Source: Plectrocnemia conspersa
Lineage: Eukaryota; Arthropoda; Insecta; Trichoptera; Polycentropodidae
Direction: 5' to 3'
NCBI GenBank assembly: GCA_009617715.1
Contig: VTFK01000214.1
Location: 1-64,000 of the forward strand
DNA: 64,000 nucleotides
The stretch's first letter is position 1, and every line of letters begins with the position of its first letter. The position numbers and the translations under genes were made by a program. Below are positions 21,855-33,711 of the stretch, piece after piece. The notes under the pieces are model-generated. The model ran no database searches, was not told the origin of the DNA, and saw only the letters and a program-made list of their open reading frames with translations.

Positions 21855-22068
21855 TCTATTTTCATATAGATTTTTGTTATGGCCAAAACTTGGCGGCGCT
21901 CTAGTAACACTCGCGTGACGGTATTTTCTCGCCTGGCAACCCTCGCCCCGCTCGCGCCCATGTATATTATATTCTACTATGTAAACAACTTCATATCGCA
22001 ATAAAATTACTACTGCAACGGTTTATGTCTAATTGTCACCCGTCACCATTCCGTCGCTAATTTACGTA
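21855..22068 (-). repeat. Copy 3 of the dispersed GTGACGGGTGGCAATT repeat (inverted)
   Basis: Read on the minus strand: ggaatggtgacgggtgacaa, then accgttgcagtagtaatttt, then gaagttgtttacatagtaga and finally the GC-rich cgcgagtgttactagagcgc. It aligns along its length with copy 2. Its outer edge lies within 30 bp of the mariner remnant. Confidence 0.7.
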
Positions 22069-22089
22069 GTGCTGTGAACATAACTAGAT

Positions 22090-22460
22090 ATCTTTAGAAA
22101 AAATGTTTTAGGTAAATGCGCAGCCACTCATGCACTGTTCGTTGCATCTCTTCGTCAGACCTTAACCTCTTTCCAACCATCGCTTCTTTGAAGGGTTTAA
22201 ATATGGCGAAATCAGTGGGGGCGAAGTTTGGCGAATAAATTTTAAATGCAAGCGTTAAACAGACAGTATGAGACTGAGGATTGTCGTCTTGCAACAAAAA
22301 CCTGTACCTATAATTCATATTGTTTTGATACGATTGCAAGTAGACTATGATTATTGATGACATCTGCGCATACCGTACTGGTAACAGTGTAATCTGAATA
22401 TGTAATTGCACCTTATGCAGCCCAAAAGAGTCAGCATAATCTTTTCCACATATGAAATTC
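22090..22460 (-). pseudogene. mariner-family transposase C-terminal fragment
   Basis: The minus-strand frame reads FLLQDDNPQSHTVCLTLAFK, then YSPNFAPTDFAIFKPFKEAM and GKRLRSDEEMQRTVHEWL. These are the LLxDNAxPH and YSPDLAPSDFxLF blocks of mariner transposases (second and third catalytic Asp region). The second catalytic block reads QDDNPQSH. The N-terminal half is absent or unrecognisable and no inverted terminal repeats were found, so this is a dead remnant. Confidence 0.85.
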
Positions 22461-22815
22461 CTTTCTCGTGAGGGTGTTGACCCAGGTTTCTTTTATATGT
22501 ATAATTATTTCTAGAAAATCACCACCATCTGCTTCAAGCGCATGCAACAATATATCTCAAGAATCAATATATCGTTATTATAATTCTGCAGTTACACTTT
22601 GCAGTGACATTTTGTGGGCGATCAGGTGTCTGATCCATAACTCATATGCAAAAATAAGGATATTTTGTTACTATTAACTGTAACTATTATTCATCGATTT
22701 CCGTTCACCACGTAAAACTGTTGCAATAAACTCTGATGTCACTGCTTGCTGTGTATCTTATATTGTTGAAAAGAATCCGCTGCCTAGCACGTACCGTTTC
22801 GGAACTTTCTAGTTC
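22460..22815. other. Spacer between mariner and hAT remnants
   Basis: May contain more decayed mariner sequence on the minus strand; no motif survives that I can support. Confidence 0.4.
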
Positions 22816-22823
22816 ACTCGTAC

Positions 22824-24392
22824 CAGGGGTCGGCAAAGTGCGGCTCCGGAGCCGCATGCGGCTCTTTGGCTCCTTGAGTGCGGCTCTGGCACAAATATCC
22901 ACGGGCTCGGGCGCTAATTCTGGTCAAGTGTCCTTTCCATGCAACGTTGAATGTGTGCGTGAGCGTTGACGTAGTACCTGTTTCGTCCAGTAGGGGCGCA
23001 GCGCAGCGTAGTAGTATGTCAGCTGTCAATCTGCGTGTTTGGCGGCTACAGAATTTCCGGCCAAAAGTATGACTGGCGTCAGAAAAGGGTTTGTTGCTAT
23101 TTTGAAAGAAAAAAATAATCTCGAGATATTGGTTTATCATTGTATTATTCACCAAGAAGCACTTTGTGCGCAGACATTTCCGAAAGAAATTAGTGAAGTT
23201 ATGGGATTAGTGATCACAATCATCAACTCAATTGTAGCTAAAGCTCTTAATCATCGTCAATTCAAAGAATTTTTAGTTAAAATGAAGAGTGAGTACACTG
23301 ATCTTCTGCTTCATAACAAGGTTCGATGGTTATCAAGAGGGAACGTTTTAAAACGTTTCGCTTCCCTATTGCCAGAAATTGAAGCATTTCTCCTTGAGAA
23401 GGGTGTTCATTATCCAGAACTAACAGATAATCAGTGGATCCAAAACTTTCATTTTATGGTAGACGTTACGTCTCATCTAAATCAGCTTAACCGTAAACTA
23501 CAAGGGAAAGGAAAAATTTTTTTTCGATGTTAGAAGAAGCCATTTCATTCGATAAACAAATTATTCCTTTTGCTTAAGATTTTGAAAGGGAAACATTGTT
23601 TCACTTTCCGAGCCTGTTAAAGCATCGCCAAGAAAAATTCCCTTTGACAAACACCATTTCAAAACAGCAATTTTAAATATGAGGGAAGCATTTCTCAGCA
23701 GATTTCAGGAGTTTAAAAACAGCAAAGCGACCTTAGTATTGGTCAAAAATCTTCTTAATGCTATAATGCCTGAGTTGAAATTTTCTCCTTTTGGCATTGA
23801 CATTGTAACTTTGAAATACAATTGCAGGATTTAAAAAACAAGGAAATATGGAGCTCCAAATTTTATCGTCTTTGTATTGATTTGGAAATATTGGAGAAGA
23901 ACGAATGTGATCTTAGTTCACAACACAAGTGGTCTGCTTTGAAAGACCTAGAGAATGAAGACATGATCATTTTCAACGTCTGGAATAGTATTCCTGACTC
24001 TTACGATCAGCTCAAAAAACTTGCGTTTGCAGTTCTTTCCCTTTTTGGTTCTACATATTCATGCGAACACTCCTTTTCAAGCAAACAACATATAAACCTG
24101 ACTTACTGAAACTTTCCAAAGAGATGCAACGACATTGCTCGCATTAAGTGTTTGTCAGTCATTGTCATGATTTAAATTTATGGATACCTTACTTTCATAT
24201 TATTGTTTATCAACGAATAAATCTTTATTAAGTGTGAAATCAAGTTTTATTCAGTGTATCCGTAATTTAATAAAGGTCTAAAATTATAATAAAGGTTTAC
24301 TAAATTAAAAAACAGATTTGGCTCTCAGACCTATTTTGAATCATTGTAATGTACATATTTGGCTCTTCGGCCAATAAGTTTGCCGACCACTG
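22824..24392 (+). mobile_element. hAT transposon, internally deleted, with 8-bp target-site duplication
   Basis: Starts CAGGGGTCGGCAAAGTGCGG at 22824 and ends, inverted, CAGTGGTCGGCAAACTTATT. The direct repeat ACTCGTAC is perfect on both sides (22816-22823 and 24393-24400). The length is 1569 bp against the several kilobases expected of an autonomous copy. Subterminal ggctc repeats (cggctccggagccgcatgcg) are typical of hAT ends. Transposase pieces inside are listed separately. Confidence 0.93.
23050..24112 (+). pseudogene. hAT transposase remnant (GTF2IRD2/ZBED5-like)
   Basis: The first frame (about 23069-23533) reads VYHCIIHQEALCAQ, then LLLHNKVRWLSRGNVLKRFA, the conserved CxxH...RWLS block of the hAT group that gave rise to vertebrate GTF2IRD2 and ZBED5-like genes. 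The second frame (23822-24109) ends with LSLFGSTYSCEHSFSS, the C-terminal dimerisation motif of hAT transposases. A frameshift and stops near 23530-23575 separate the parts, and the N-terminal BED finger and first catalytic region are deleted. Confidence 0.88.
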
Positions 24393-24399
24393 ACTCGTA

Positions 24400-25600
24400 C
24401 ACATTCATACTAAGTTTCTTAAATATAATAAGCAATGGTTAAATTAGCACTATCTCCATTTACCGAAACATTTATGTATATTTATGGAATTTTAAAAGTA
24501 TTTCTGACTGTAAAGCATTTAATACTATCATTAAATTAATTACATTTCCCCTAATTTTAGTTTCTAGCTAATCCATATGCGTATATTTTTAATTACAATT
24601 ATTTATTAAAAATATTTATGTTATTCTTTATTGTCTATATCTTTATCTTGATATTGATGCATGTATATAAAAGTCATGTGGTGTATGTATATTCGCAAAT
24701 TAGTTCCACAACGTTTAAGTTAAAAATCCAAATCCGTTGACGCGGTAATGGATAGCGAACAAATTACAATTCACAACCAAGTTCACACAATTAGGTTTTA
24801 CTGCATGCTCCCGTGTAGGAAAACCAAGCAATTTGCTTGTATATGCCTCAAATGAAATCACCAAAAAATATTGTATATCCCAGAACATTGCAATGACCTC
24901 GAAAGTAAATAATTCATTAATTACAATTTATTTAATTCAAATAAAATTAGCTGACGTGCAATGTCGGAAGATAGTACCGGCCGTCCAGGAGAGGGCTGGG
25001 GAAAGGTTTTAGCCGGTAGGTCGCTGCAAGCAGCGGAATCCGGCACAATCACCAGCAATCTGGACGCTGGTGAAGTCTTTCAAAGATTTCCTCTCCTCAC
25101 AACGAAAAAAAAAATCAAATAAAATTACCATTGTATTGATATTGTACATTTTATTGTGTACGTAAAATGTCCAGATGGCGCTAAAGCTGAAGAAGAAAAA
25201 AAACAGCAATGAAATAGAAAAAATGAATTATTTCACACAGAATAAACGAATACATACATATATGTATACAGAAATTTAGCAATAGGGAAGCGTTGCAGAG
25301 TCCGCTAGTCAATAATACATCTCAGTGACTCACCTTGCTTTTCGTGTGGTCAATTAAATGTCAATACCTTGCTTTAAGACTGGCACCCTAAGCGATGATT
25401 AATTTTCACAAAGGTACTGATATACTAGGTATTAAAACGATTTAAATTATTATTATATATTTTAGAGGTTTTTTATTGAATATTGTATTTACAATAATTA
25501 ATAATTTTAATAAAACTATTAGTGATATTATTCAAACCTTATAATTATTAGTATTAAAATGATTTAATTGTCCTATCTAAAATTTTTCTTAGGGTTTTTT
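24400..25600. other. Intergenic DNA with one GC-rich island
   Basis: Mostly AT-rich. Positions 24960-25110 are much GC-richer (accggccgtccaggagaggg, gtcgctgcaagcagcggaat) and look like the tail of a retroelement or a SINE, but I cannot assign a family. No gene is supported. Confidence 0.4.
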
Positions 25601-25622
25601 TCATATGAAAAGTTTTTCTAGC

Positions 25623-25632
25623 ACTGGCAACA
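25623..25632 (+). promoter_or_regulatory. Promoter-proximal word ACTGGCAACA upstream of CHMP2B
   Basis: Lies 94 bp before the CHMP2B start codon, followed by two TGACAGCTC-type words (about 25659-25692). The same 10-mer in the same orientation lies 73 bp before the POP5 start codon, also followed by a CTGTCA word. Its regulatory role is inference. Confidence 0.35.
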
Positions 25633-25725
25633 TTTTTTGTGGAATTTTAAACATGACACTGACAGCTCATCTGACTCATTGTCTGACAGCTCTGTAATCG
25701 ACTGGTTTCAATTTCGATTATAGTC

Positions 25726-28619
25726 ATGGATTTCTTTAAGAAAAAACCAACTGTCAAAGGTAAGTGTAGAAAAAAAACCAAATGCCAAAACATATATGTA
25801 CAATTGTTAATTGATATATAAATCGAGGTGATAATATTAAAATATTATTTGTTGAACGTTTCAATTCAGATCTTTTTTAATTACTAAATTTATAAAACAA
25901 CATTGAATGATTCAATTAATTGCATTTTCAGAGCAACAAAGAGAAAATGATAAAATATTGAGGCGTGCAGGTAGAGACATGGAAAGGGATAAACAAACAT
26001 TGGAAAAAGAAGAGATGAAAATCGTAATATTTGCTATTGTATTATTTTAAATTTGCATAAATTTGATCATTTTTTTTCTTAAAAGGAATTGGAAATAAAG
26101 AAATTAGCTAAAGAGGGTAACAGGGAAGGATGTAAATTGCTCGCTAAACAATTGGTACAGCTAAGAAAACAAAAGACGAGAATATACGCAGCTAACAGTA
26201 AAGTAAGATCATTGTGATTAAAACATTTTTTTTTAGTAAATGTACAACAAATATAACGTAAATTAAACTTTTTGTAATTTAAAAATGAATAATTTTAATC
26301 TTAGTATTACTAATCATCGGATCTGAATCACTATTAACCTTTTCACCGCAGATGGCTTCCAAGAAGTCATTAAGAAAATCGTCAGTACTCATTGGGCACC
26401 TAAAAGTGCCATAAACCTTTGAGCCTTATAATATGGTTATTTAGTATATTTTAAGGCTGTAAATCACTTGAATTTGTTGATCCATAATATTTAAAAAAAT
26501 ATGGCATGAATAGGTGCCCCCCACATATTAACAAATTTCGAAATGGTGTGTAAAAATATCAGCCGCGGTGAAAGGGTTAGTACATTTTTTATGATCCAGG
26601 ATGACCTTAACGAAACCATTGTGGTCGCTTTCCAATGACAAAGAAAAACAAATAACTATTCGTTGATTAAGACAATATGTATTGTTTTACCTCGTGTTTA
26701 TAAGATAAGAATACTTGTTGTAGTGATTGATATTTTTGGTTTTCGAAAGTCTGCTGCGGTCATTACAGATACTCCTTCTACTAACGAACCTTCAATGATA
26801 CAATTTTGTTCTGCGCGCCAATTTCGCTTAGTATCGAATTTGGCTGCTATTAACGCCGCACAGCATCATATTGGCAACATCCTATTTTTTTGTACTTGCT
26901 ATACCTGTGAGATGTGCTCCCTTAACCTTTTAGGTTTAGCATGTGTTTTTAAAAAAAACATTGTGAGAAAAGTTAATAATCCATGAAAAAATAAAGTGGT
27001 GATATTTATTATTTCATACATGTACAGACCTACATATATCCATTAATATATTTTTTATTATATTTAAGGTAAAATGGTGAAAGAATATATTTAGTAACAT
27101 ATGGACACCTGTGGTCAATAATTTTTCTTTCCATTTTCTAATTAGAATATAGATGTTTTTATTTTTGTGGTACTCTGACATATTCTCAATTTATAGAAAT
27201 AGGATCAGTGCTTCATTATTAGTTAATACCTATGATCAACAGTGGCGGATTTGTCTTTACTGATTTTAAGAAGAACAGATTTGATTGTTTTGTAGTTAAA
27301 GTGCAGGGCAGAAATTGTATCTGCTCTTGCTAACCTTCTAGTCCGTTTATATTTTTATGGTTTAAAGTCGCTAAAATTATTAGTTAGTGGATCCCGCCGA
27401 TATTTCGATGAAAAAAAAACATAAAAAACAAGTAATTATCAATATTTCAAATGTCCAAGACAGGGACACTTGTTTTCAATGTGGTGAGCAAGTTTTGTAC
27501 TGATTTGTAATATGAGACGTATTTTATATATCATTCCGCCTCACTATATATTCATATAACTATATATCATTCCGCCTCACTTAAGAGGAATAAAGTGTCG
27601 AAACGATATATCGTTCTATCGCACCTAAAGGGTTAAGAACAAGAAATTCTTGATGAAGAAGAAATTGCTGACGTAAACGTTGACGACCCTCCTCCACCAT
27701 CTCCCCTCTCTTCCATCACCTCAAACCTTTTATACCAATTTCAAAGTTAATAAATCAGCATTAAAGTAGTTATTATTATTAGATTTTTGTTGTGTTTGTG
27801 TTTGACTTACGAACATTTCATGATATGAACGGCCGTTCGGAACGTAATTCATTCGTTAGTAGAGGAGCGTTTGTGTAAGTTTATATCATTTTTGGGTGAT
27901 CTAAATTTGACAATTTCTCTCGAGGGTTTATTTACATACCTTTGTTCAAACTGACACTTTTTAATGGACAATGTAATACAATAAAATATTATACATATAT
28001 ATATGCATATATATGCAAGACTTCATTGAAATAAAAGTAATAGAAATATAATTAGTGTGCAATACAACATATAAATTGAGTTCTACAGTATTGATTTTTA
28101 TATATTATAGATCAGCAGTGTAAACTTGCAAAACAAAGTTATAGGCGCCAATATTGCAATAACAGGTGCCATGAAGACCACTACAAAAACAATGACTGAT
28201 ATGAACAAATTAGTCAATCCTGCCAAGTTAGCTGGCGACATGAAGAAATTTCAAATGGAAAACGCCAAAATGGAAATGACCGATGAAATGAGTAAGCTTT
28301 TATTTATATATTCGCTATTGTCTTTATAATTTTAATTAATCGTATCATTTTTCAGTATCTGACACTTTGGACGATATTATGGCAGACTCTGATGAAGAAT
28401 CAGAAGCTAACGATGTGATGTCGAAAGTGCTCGATGAAATTGGAATCGAAATTAGTGGAAAGGTATAAATATATTTACTTCATTTTAATTTGAGTTTGTT
28501 CTAATTATTTTTGTTCTTTATAGATGGCTGAGGCTCCCTCCACTGTCAAGGGAAAAGTCGGCGCTTCAGCAAGTGCTGATGATGATATTGTAGCGCAGCT
28601 TGCACGACTTAAGTCGTAA
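25726..28619 (+). CDS. CHMP2B: Charged multivesicular body protein 2B (ESCRT-III subunit)
   Basis: ESCRT-III subunit that polymerises on membranes with other CHMPs and recruits VPS4 for scission in multivesicular body formation. Six exons: 25726-25759, 25932-26023, 26086-26202, 28111-28291, 28356-28462 and 28524-28619. All have GT-AG ends and phases that fit, giving 208 residues, close to the usual 213. Family signatures: FFKKKPTVKEQQREN at the N-terminus, ELEIKKLAKEGN, LLAKQLVQLRKQKTR, KMEMTDEMISDTLDDIM and VLDEIGIEISGKMAEAPS. The C-terminus DDDIVAQLARLKS fits the MIT-interacting motif that binds VPS4. ELEIKKLAKEGN and GIEISGKM favour CHMP2B over CHMP2A. The 1.9-kb third intron carries two piggyBac-like elements and a Tigger remnant. 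The start is the only Met before the conserved basic N-terminus. Confidence 0.96.
26334..26580. mobile_element. piggyBac-like MITE in CHMP2B intron 3
   Basis: The left end TTAACCTTTTCACCGC and right end GCGGTGAAAGGGTTAG are inverted repeats at a TTAA-type site; the right copy of the site has mutated to TTAG. The length is 247 bp, non-coding. Confidence 0.75.
26922..27636. mobile_element. Second piggyBac-like element in CHMP2B intron 3
   Basis: TTAACCTTTTAGGTTTAGC on the left and inverted TTAACCCTTTAGGTGCGAT on the right, both on TTAA. Inside there is no readable transposase. A stretch of about 20 bp (atatatcattccgcctcact) is tandemly repeated at about 27520-27582. Confidence 0.6.
27637..27880 (+). 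mobile_element. 3' remnant of another Tigger-like transposon
   Basis: An acidic frame QEILDEEEIADVNVDDPPPP (27637-27700) resembles the acidic tail of jerky/Tigger transposases. It is followed by tgacttacgaacatttcatg and acggccgttcggaacgtaat, resembling the terminal region of Tigger elements. The 5' part is missing. The similarity is judged by eye. Confidence 0.45.
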
Positions 28620-28624
28620 TTTAT

Positions 28625-29930
28625 AAACTATCAAATTTATTTTTGTTTTTAATCCAAATATTTATGGATTTTTATTTATAAAAGTAAAATACTAATACAG
28701 TTAACCCACGTTAAATCAAACACAGTAAATTAAATATTTATTTATTTTTGGTTTCAAATAATAATTTTTGTATCAAATTCGTAATTTGAGTTGGTTAGCG
28801 AAAAGTCAATATCAAAAAAAATAAGCTATTAAATAAATTTAGATGTTCTACTATGAATTTGCATTTAGTAAAACAATGTTTTTACAAATATCCGTCCCTG
28901 GGTGTTTGAATTAACAGGGTATTCCTGTACATATGTATATCAGTATATGCACATGTATTATGTTTGTGAAAATTTCACAATAAAACCAAAGTTAAGAACT
29001 TTCACGGTTATTGTATTAATGTAATAGAAAATTTATCCTTATGAATTTTTAGAGAAATTTGGTAATCAAAAAATCACATTTATAAATATTTATGTAAAAA
29101 TAAATATTATCCGAATAAAATATTCAGATTTGAAAGTCATGTGATGATTATATTTTGAATCTAACAACATGGCATAACATTGTACAAATTACTCCTAAAA
29201 ATATTTCATATTTTTTATATAATTTGATTTCCTGTAATAATTTATTCAGTTCAAAACACTTTTTACATATTATTCAACATCATTATTGGGTCTTAAAAAT
29301 GATACATAATATATCTGATTAATTCAGAAATTTAATTTAATTTTCATCCAATTAAATACAAATATATTTGTAAATATTTTTGCTGTTGATGTTTTTTATA
29401 TATACAAATAAAACATGAATCATAATTTATATGCTTTTATTCTCAAAACAATCAATTATCTTAAGTTGATGCAAAAGTCTTAATATATATTTTAAGAGAT
29501 TTTTTCCTATAGTTTTATTTATTCAATTTTAAAGCCTTTATTATAGTACTCTATTTTTTCCAAGCTTATTTATTTCATTTCTACAAGATTTTGGATGCTT
29601 GAATTTTTTTACAAGCAATCAAATTTTTAAACAGCTTTACTTCTTGTTGAATAAGTCAAAAATTAATAATCTTTATCTTTTTGTTATTTATAACAACTAA
29701 GGTCGCATACAACGTAAAAAAAAAAATGTAATTTAAGAAATTCCAAAAATTACTCATATTTCTGGGTTGCTATTATGCAGCTGCGGTCTTAATGGCTATT
29801 CCAAAATCGATACAAATAATTTTTATATTAGGTATGTCTGAAGTAATAATTTAATACTTTTTTTAAGTTTAAGTAATTAGAACAAAAACAATTTATATAT
29901 TTTGTATCTAAAATTACAAATTTATCACTA
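28625..29930. other. CHMP2B 3' flank, AT-rich
   Basis: Several AATAAA-like signals follow the CHMP2B stop (for example aaataatattc and tataaaagtaaaat). Otherwise it is featureless AT-rich DNA. Confidence 0.5.
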
Positions 29931-31140
29931 TCTAATGCATGAACTACACTCTCTGGAAGTTGTCCGCACCGAAATTACAACTGAAGTCGGCCGAGATCTA
30001 CGATTTCGAGTAGGCGACCACACTATCGCAAATTTCATATGCCCGCGCGCTTCGTGGCGTGAATGACGTCCGGACGGCGGCTTCTGTCACGTACAATCGA
30101 AAAAAGTGCCTAATAAGCACAATTTTAAATTGTCATTATTAAAATTACGCTACTGATAATTATAAAAGTTTGTGTGGGCCACTCACCAATACAATATCAA
30201 TGAAAACTTTTCGGTCATAAATATTCAATTTACGCAAAATCTTTGTCGGCTTTTGCAAAATGCCATAAGGCATAAAAATGATACTTCAGAATACGAACAC
30301 CACATCTGTGACTATCCTAGAAGTTGTCGCCATCGATTCTAAATAAGAATTCGTTATGGTGTGACATTTATATAAATCGATCTAGGAAAATACATAAGGA
30401 TATTCGAAACGATTTTTTTAACAAAATCAATTATCACTAATTATTTTTTAATTATTTAATTTTATATGAAAAAAAATATAATAACGATATCTGTTAAAAG
30501 AATACACTATCAAAAATATAATTAATCCCTTTTGGTGCCCTAAAATAATCAAAGATGTCAGTAAGAGTCTGTTGAAGTCCCCGATAAGCATGTGGTATTA
30601 TAACTTGAGCACGTGACCACGATGCAGTGCTCGACATGCGTGTTGACCATAGGACGCCTATGCGCATACTGAAATTGAACCGAGTTACTCATTCTACCTC
30701 AGTTTGCGAAACACCATATCGTTATATCTCTCACTCTCATCACTTAACACGTGAGAGAGCGAAAGGGGAAGTATCTCACCGCTCGCGCTCGAAAGAGCAG
30801 CTCCGACTTCGGTTCCTTTGATTTCGGTCCGTTTACCGACAATGTTCGGAAGCGCTCGAAGCTGGCCAAGTCGACTGAATTACCCGCACTTTACCTCCCA
30901 TTCTCGGTAGCCTCGGATAATTTCCGAGAGCTTTTAGAGCGGGCAGAACCGAACTCGACCGAAGTAACCCACTATATTCTCCGTCCTTGGCTAACTTCCA
31001 GAGAATGTAGTGCAGGCATAAGATTCACTCTAATTTTATCAATCGTAGAGAAGTCTATACCCGCATTCGAAAACTTAAATAATGGAAAAACGATATTATA
31101 TACTATATTTAGATGCATTTATTAAAGGGAAGATTAGACA
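29930..31140. repeat. GC-richer, probably repeat-derived stretch
   Basis: Two GC-rich blocks, 29940-30110 and 30590-31030, interrupt AT-rich DNA. The second contains a local palindrome (cacgtgagagagcgaaaggg against tatctctcactctcat) and an open frame of about 120 codons with no recognisable domain. A hAT C-terminal scrap follows directly, so this may be a decayed DNA transposon. Confidence 0.35.
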
Positions 31141-31250
31141 TTCTATACAACACATTGCTGACAATAACGTCCACATCAACAACATCTGAGCGAGTCTTTC
31201 CCCAGCAGGAACAATTAAAATGAAACTTGAAAAAAGGATTTATTGCTCTA
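31140..31250 (+). pseudogene. hAT transposase C-terminal scrap
   Basis: 31175-31217 reads STTSERVFPQQEQLK, recalling the SERVFS dimerisation motif of hAT transposases. A homologous scrap occurs at 52622-52690. Confidence 0.55.
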
Positions 31251-31259
31251 TGATGTTAA

Positions 31260-31780
31260 AATTAAAATAGTATTTATACTTTTATTGTTAACATAGTGTA
31301 GAACTTGTATTCATTATTAACATTGTATTTTTTGATTCTTCATAACCATATGAATATATTTAAATTTTTATTCGTACGACTCAATACTCAAATAGAAAAT
31401 AACGAATATTTGGAAACTAGTGGTTATCACTTGTATAATATGTCGCTGTTTTTCAACAGAAGTGGGCATAACCGCTATCATATTTTTAGTATTTTTAGAA
31501 TCAGCATATTAATCAACTGGTTAATATATTTTTAAGATTAATTATTGTACAAGAATCAAGAATCATTTCATAATTTTGATTGAATATAATATGGTAAAAT
31601 ATATTAGTTGTTGCTGTGATCAATGAATACGCTAAAATAAAAGGCCAAAAAAATGTTTATACATATGAATAACTATATATTTCTTGTGTACACAAAATTA
31701 TTGATAAACAATTGTTATATAGTATTTGCTCTATCACTAAAGCAATTTATTAAAATAAATTATAAATGAATTTCGAAACA
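31260..31780. other. AT-rich spacer, no feature seen
   Basis: No gene or repeat recognised between the hAT scrap and the POP5 stop codon; the right end includes the POP5 3' UTR. Confidence 0.5.
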
Positions 31781-31786
31781 TAAATA

Positions 31787-32307
31787 TTAGCTAACATCGT
31801 CGAAGACTGAATTGAAATCTAATACTGCATTTTCGAATTTAGTTTTCTCTTCCTCGGATCGCAGCCTCGCATAAGTTTCCGTCAGTCGTTTCATTTGATG
31901 ATTTTTAACAAATTTAAAACAATGTTTCAACGTCGCGCCTACATATAATGTGTTCAAGGCTACCTCTTTGCCTTCAATCTCATCAACAAACGGCAAGCAA
32001 CTGGCCAAAATTCTATACGAGACGTGTCTTGATTTTAGAATAGCAATTTTGGTGATCTCGTTACAATATTTAGCCATAAATCCGCTTTTAACGAGCGCCA
32101 CGCCATAATCACCGTGGAGTTGTTGCAATTTTTTTATGATACTCTCGTATAGAAAGTAGGATTTTATATTCAATTGGGCGTTTTGTGATTTTCCTGGAGC
32201 GACGATCTCCAAAACAATGTACCTATGAAAATCAACATGACGTTGAAATATAGTTTCTTTATAAAGCAATAATTGTTCATTAATTACCTGTGTTTAACTC
32301 GAACCAT
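31787..32307 (-). CDS. POP5: Ribonuclease P/MRP protein subunit POP5
   Basis: Protein subunit of nuclear RNase P (tRNA 5' maturation) and RNase MRP (rRNA processing). Two exons: 32307-32288 and 32222-31787, with a 65-bp intron. The carried bases AG+G make Arg at the junction, giving 151 residues, close to the usual size. The start MVRVKHRYIVLEIV matches the family opening (MVRFKHRYLL in human). Later blocks are LQQLHGDYGVALVKSGFMAKY, quoted here only in part as YGVALVKSGFMAKY, then LPFVDEIEG and NTLYVGATLKHCFKFV; they match the human RVHGTFGAAACSIGF, LPFI and FNTLHVGGTIRTC regions. The C-terminus is acidic (DFNSVFDDVS). No lesions. It shares the word ACTGGCAACA with the CHMP2B promoter region. 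Confidence 0.95.
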
Positions 32308-32379
32308 TGTTTTCAATGATTTCGTAGCAGTATTTTAAAAACATAACCAAACCAAGATAGAAATGACAGTTTTTAACTG

Positions 32380-32389
32380 TGTTGCCAGT
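32380..32389 (-). promoter_or_regulatory. Promoter-proximal word ACTGGCAACA upstream of POP5
   Basis: 73 bp upstream of the POP5 start codon, on the gene's strand. It is followed by AACTGTCA (about 32364-32371). Compare 25623-25632 upstream of CHMP2B. Confidence 0.35.
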
Positions 32390-32944
32390 AACGAAAAAAC
32401 ATGATACTTAAATGGGGGAAAAAATATTCAAAAATAAATAAAACTAATTAAAATATATAATCGTAGATATTTAACATTTAAAATGTAAGTTTAATAAATA
32501 AAAAAAAAAAAAAACAAGTTATTAATTGACAATTTTATGAAATAAGAAAATCAAATTTCAAGTTAATTTCAGGCTATTTTAAAATCAGATCGTTCGAAAG
32601 CACTCTTTCAGAAAAATCAGGCAGAAATGCTCCATTACATTTAAAATTTTGTATCATTTTAGCAGACATAAAAAAATGGTATAAGTGCCGTCATTTTAAA
32701 TTAAAAAACGTAATATTTTTTCATCGAAACGGCGTTCCAGAAAGTTCCGACTTACTTTCATTGTTCTGATTGTAACATATTTTTCACAAAAGTATTACTA
32801 AACCTATTTTTCTTGTTCTAAGGTGGTCTTCATATATTTATTATGGACAAGTAAAATTATTCTAGAGATACACGTTGACATGCTGGCTGAACAGGAAAAA
32901 TATCTTTTGGTTGTGTGCGCTACTGTAAAGCACAACATGTAGCG

Positions 32945-33070
32945 CCGCTATATGTTGCATTTATTCATCGGATCTAAACCTCTTTCCAACCGTCGCCGCC
33001 ACTTTGAGCGGCCTAAATATATAAAAATCACTAGGAGCGAGATTTGGCTAGTACGATGTAAATTCAAGCA
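32945..33070 (-). pseudogene. mariner transposase scrap
   Basis: The plus strand reads ggatctaaacctctttccaa then ccgtcgcc...ttgagcggcctaaatatat, the same segment as the mariner remnant at 22155-22215 (agaccttaacctctttccaa). On the minus strand this is the FKPFKEA...GKRLRSDE block, now broken. Confidence 0.6.
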
Positions 33071-33700
33071 CTCGAATTTACATCGTACAAGTCATTTTTA
33101 TTAAATCTGATTACACGCAGATTATTGTACGGTTTAATGTATGTACAGTGCTTCCCACTCTTCGTTTTAAAACAGGCAGCATAATTTTTCCCTGCAGATA
33201 ATTTTGTGTCGAATTTTTTTCCGAGTTTGCTTATTAACTTAGTTTCTGGCAAATGCTGATGAATCTAGATTGAATATTAGTAAAAAAATCTATAATGAAG
33301 TCATTAAATTATGCAGTATATATGGTTCATGACATTCGCCCCTCTTAGGGGTAAAATTATTTTCTTTTATTGTTATGAAGAAAGTACTTTGAACTACAAG
33401 TTGCACACTCCATGATAATATTTCTCAGGTACGTGGAGCGTGACCCCTTATTCGTTTCCTTAAATTGTTTAGTGATGCTGGTACCACAAATAGTTTTGCG
33501 TTGATTTTGACAGCCAATATTGAAATGAAAGTCGACAGGGTTAGGGTTGTAACTGCTAGTGAACTGGTTCTTTAATTTTAAAATTAGGCGGTTTATATAA
33601 ATTATGTCATATGTTTAGGGGGGAGATGTTAGCTGAATTGTGACAGTGAACCAAACAGAAGTCTGGCTTAATAACTTATGGAAGCCACCTTAATTAGTAT
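33070..33700. other. Spacer, no gene supported
   Basis: A 62-codon frame on the minus strand (33252-33064) has no recognisable domain. A short inverted duplication, tacgatgtaaattcaagcac against gaatttacatcgta, sits at 33053-33090. Confidence 0.4.
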
Positions 33701-33711
33701 GATATTTTGCC

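Noticed and set aside
22814..23155. 113-codon minus-strand frame over the hAT left end
   Set aside because: Antisense to the hAT terminus and transposase remnant; subterminal ggctc repeats create the open frame.
29940..30110. CpG-rich promoter of a further gene
   Set aside because: No exon with a supported frame follows on either strand; repeat origin is at least as likely.
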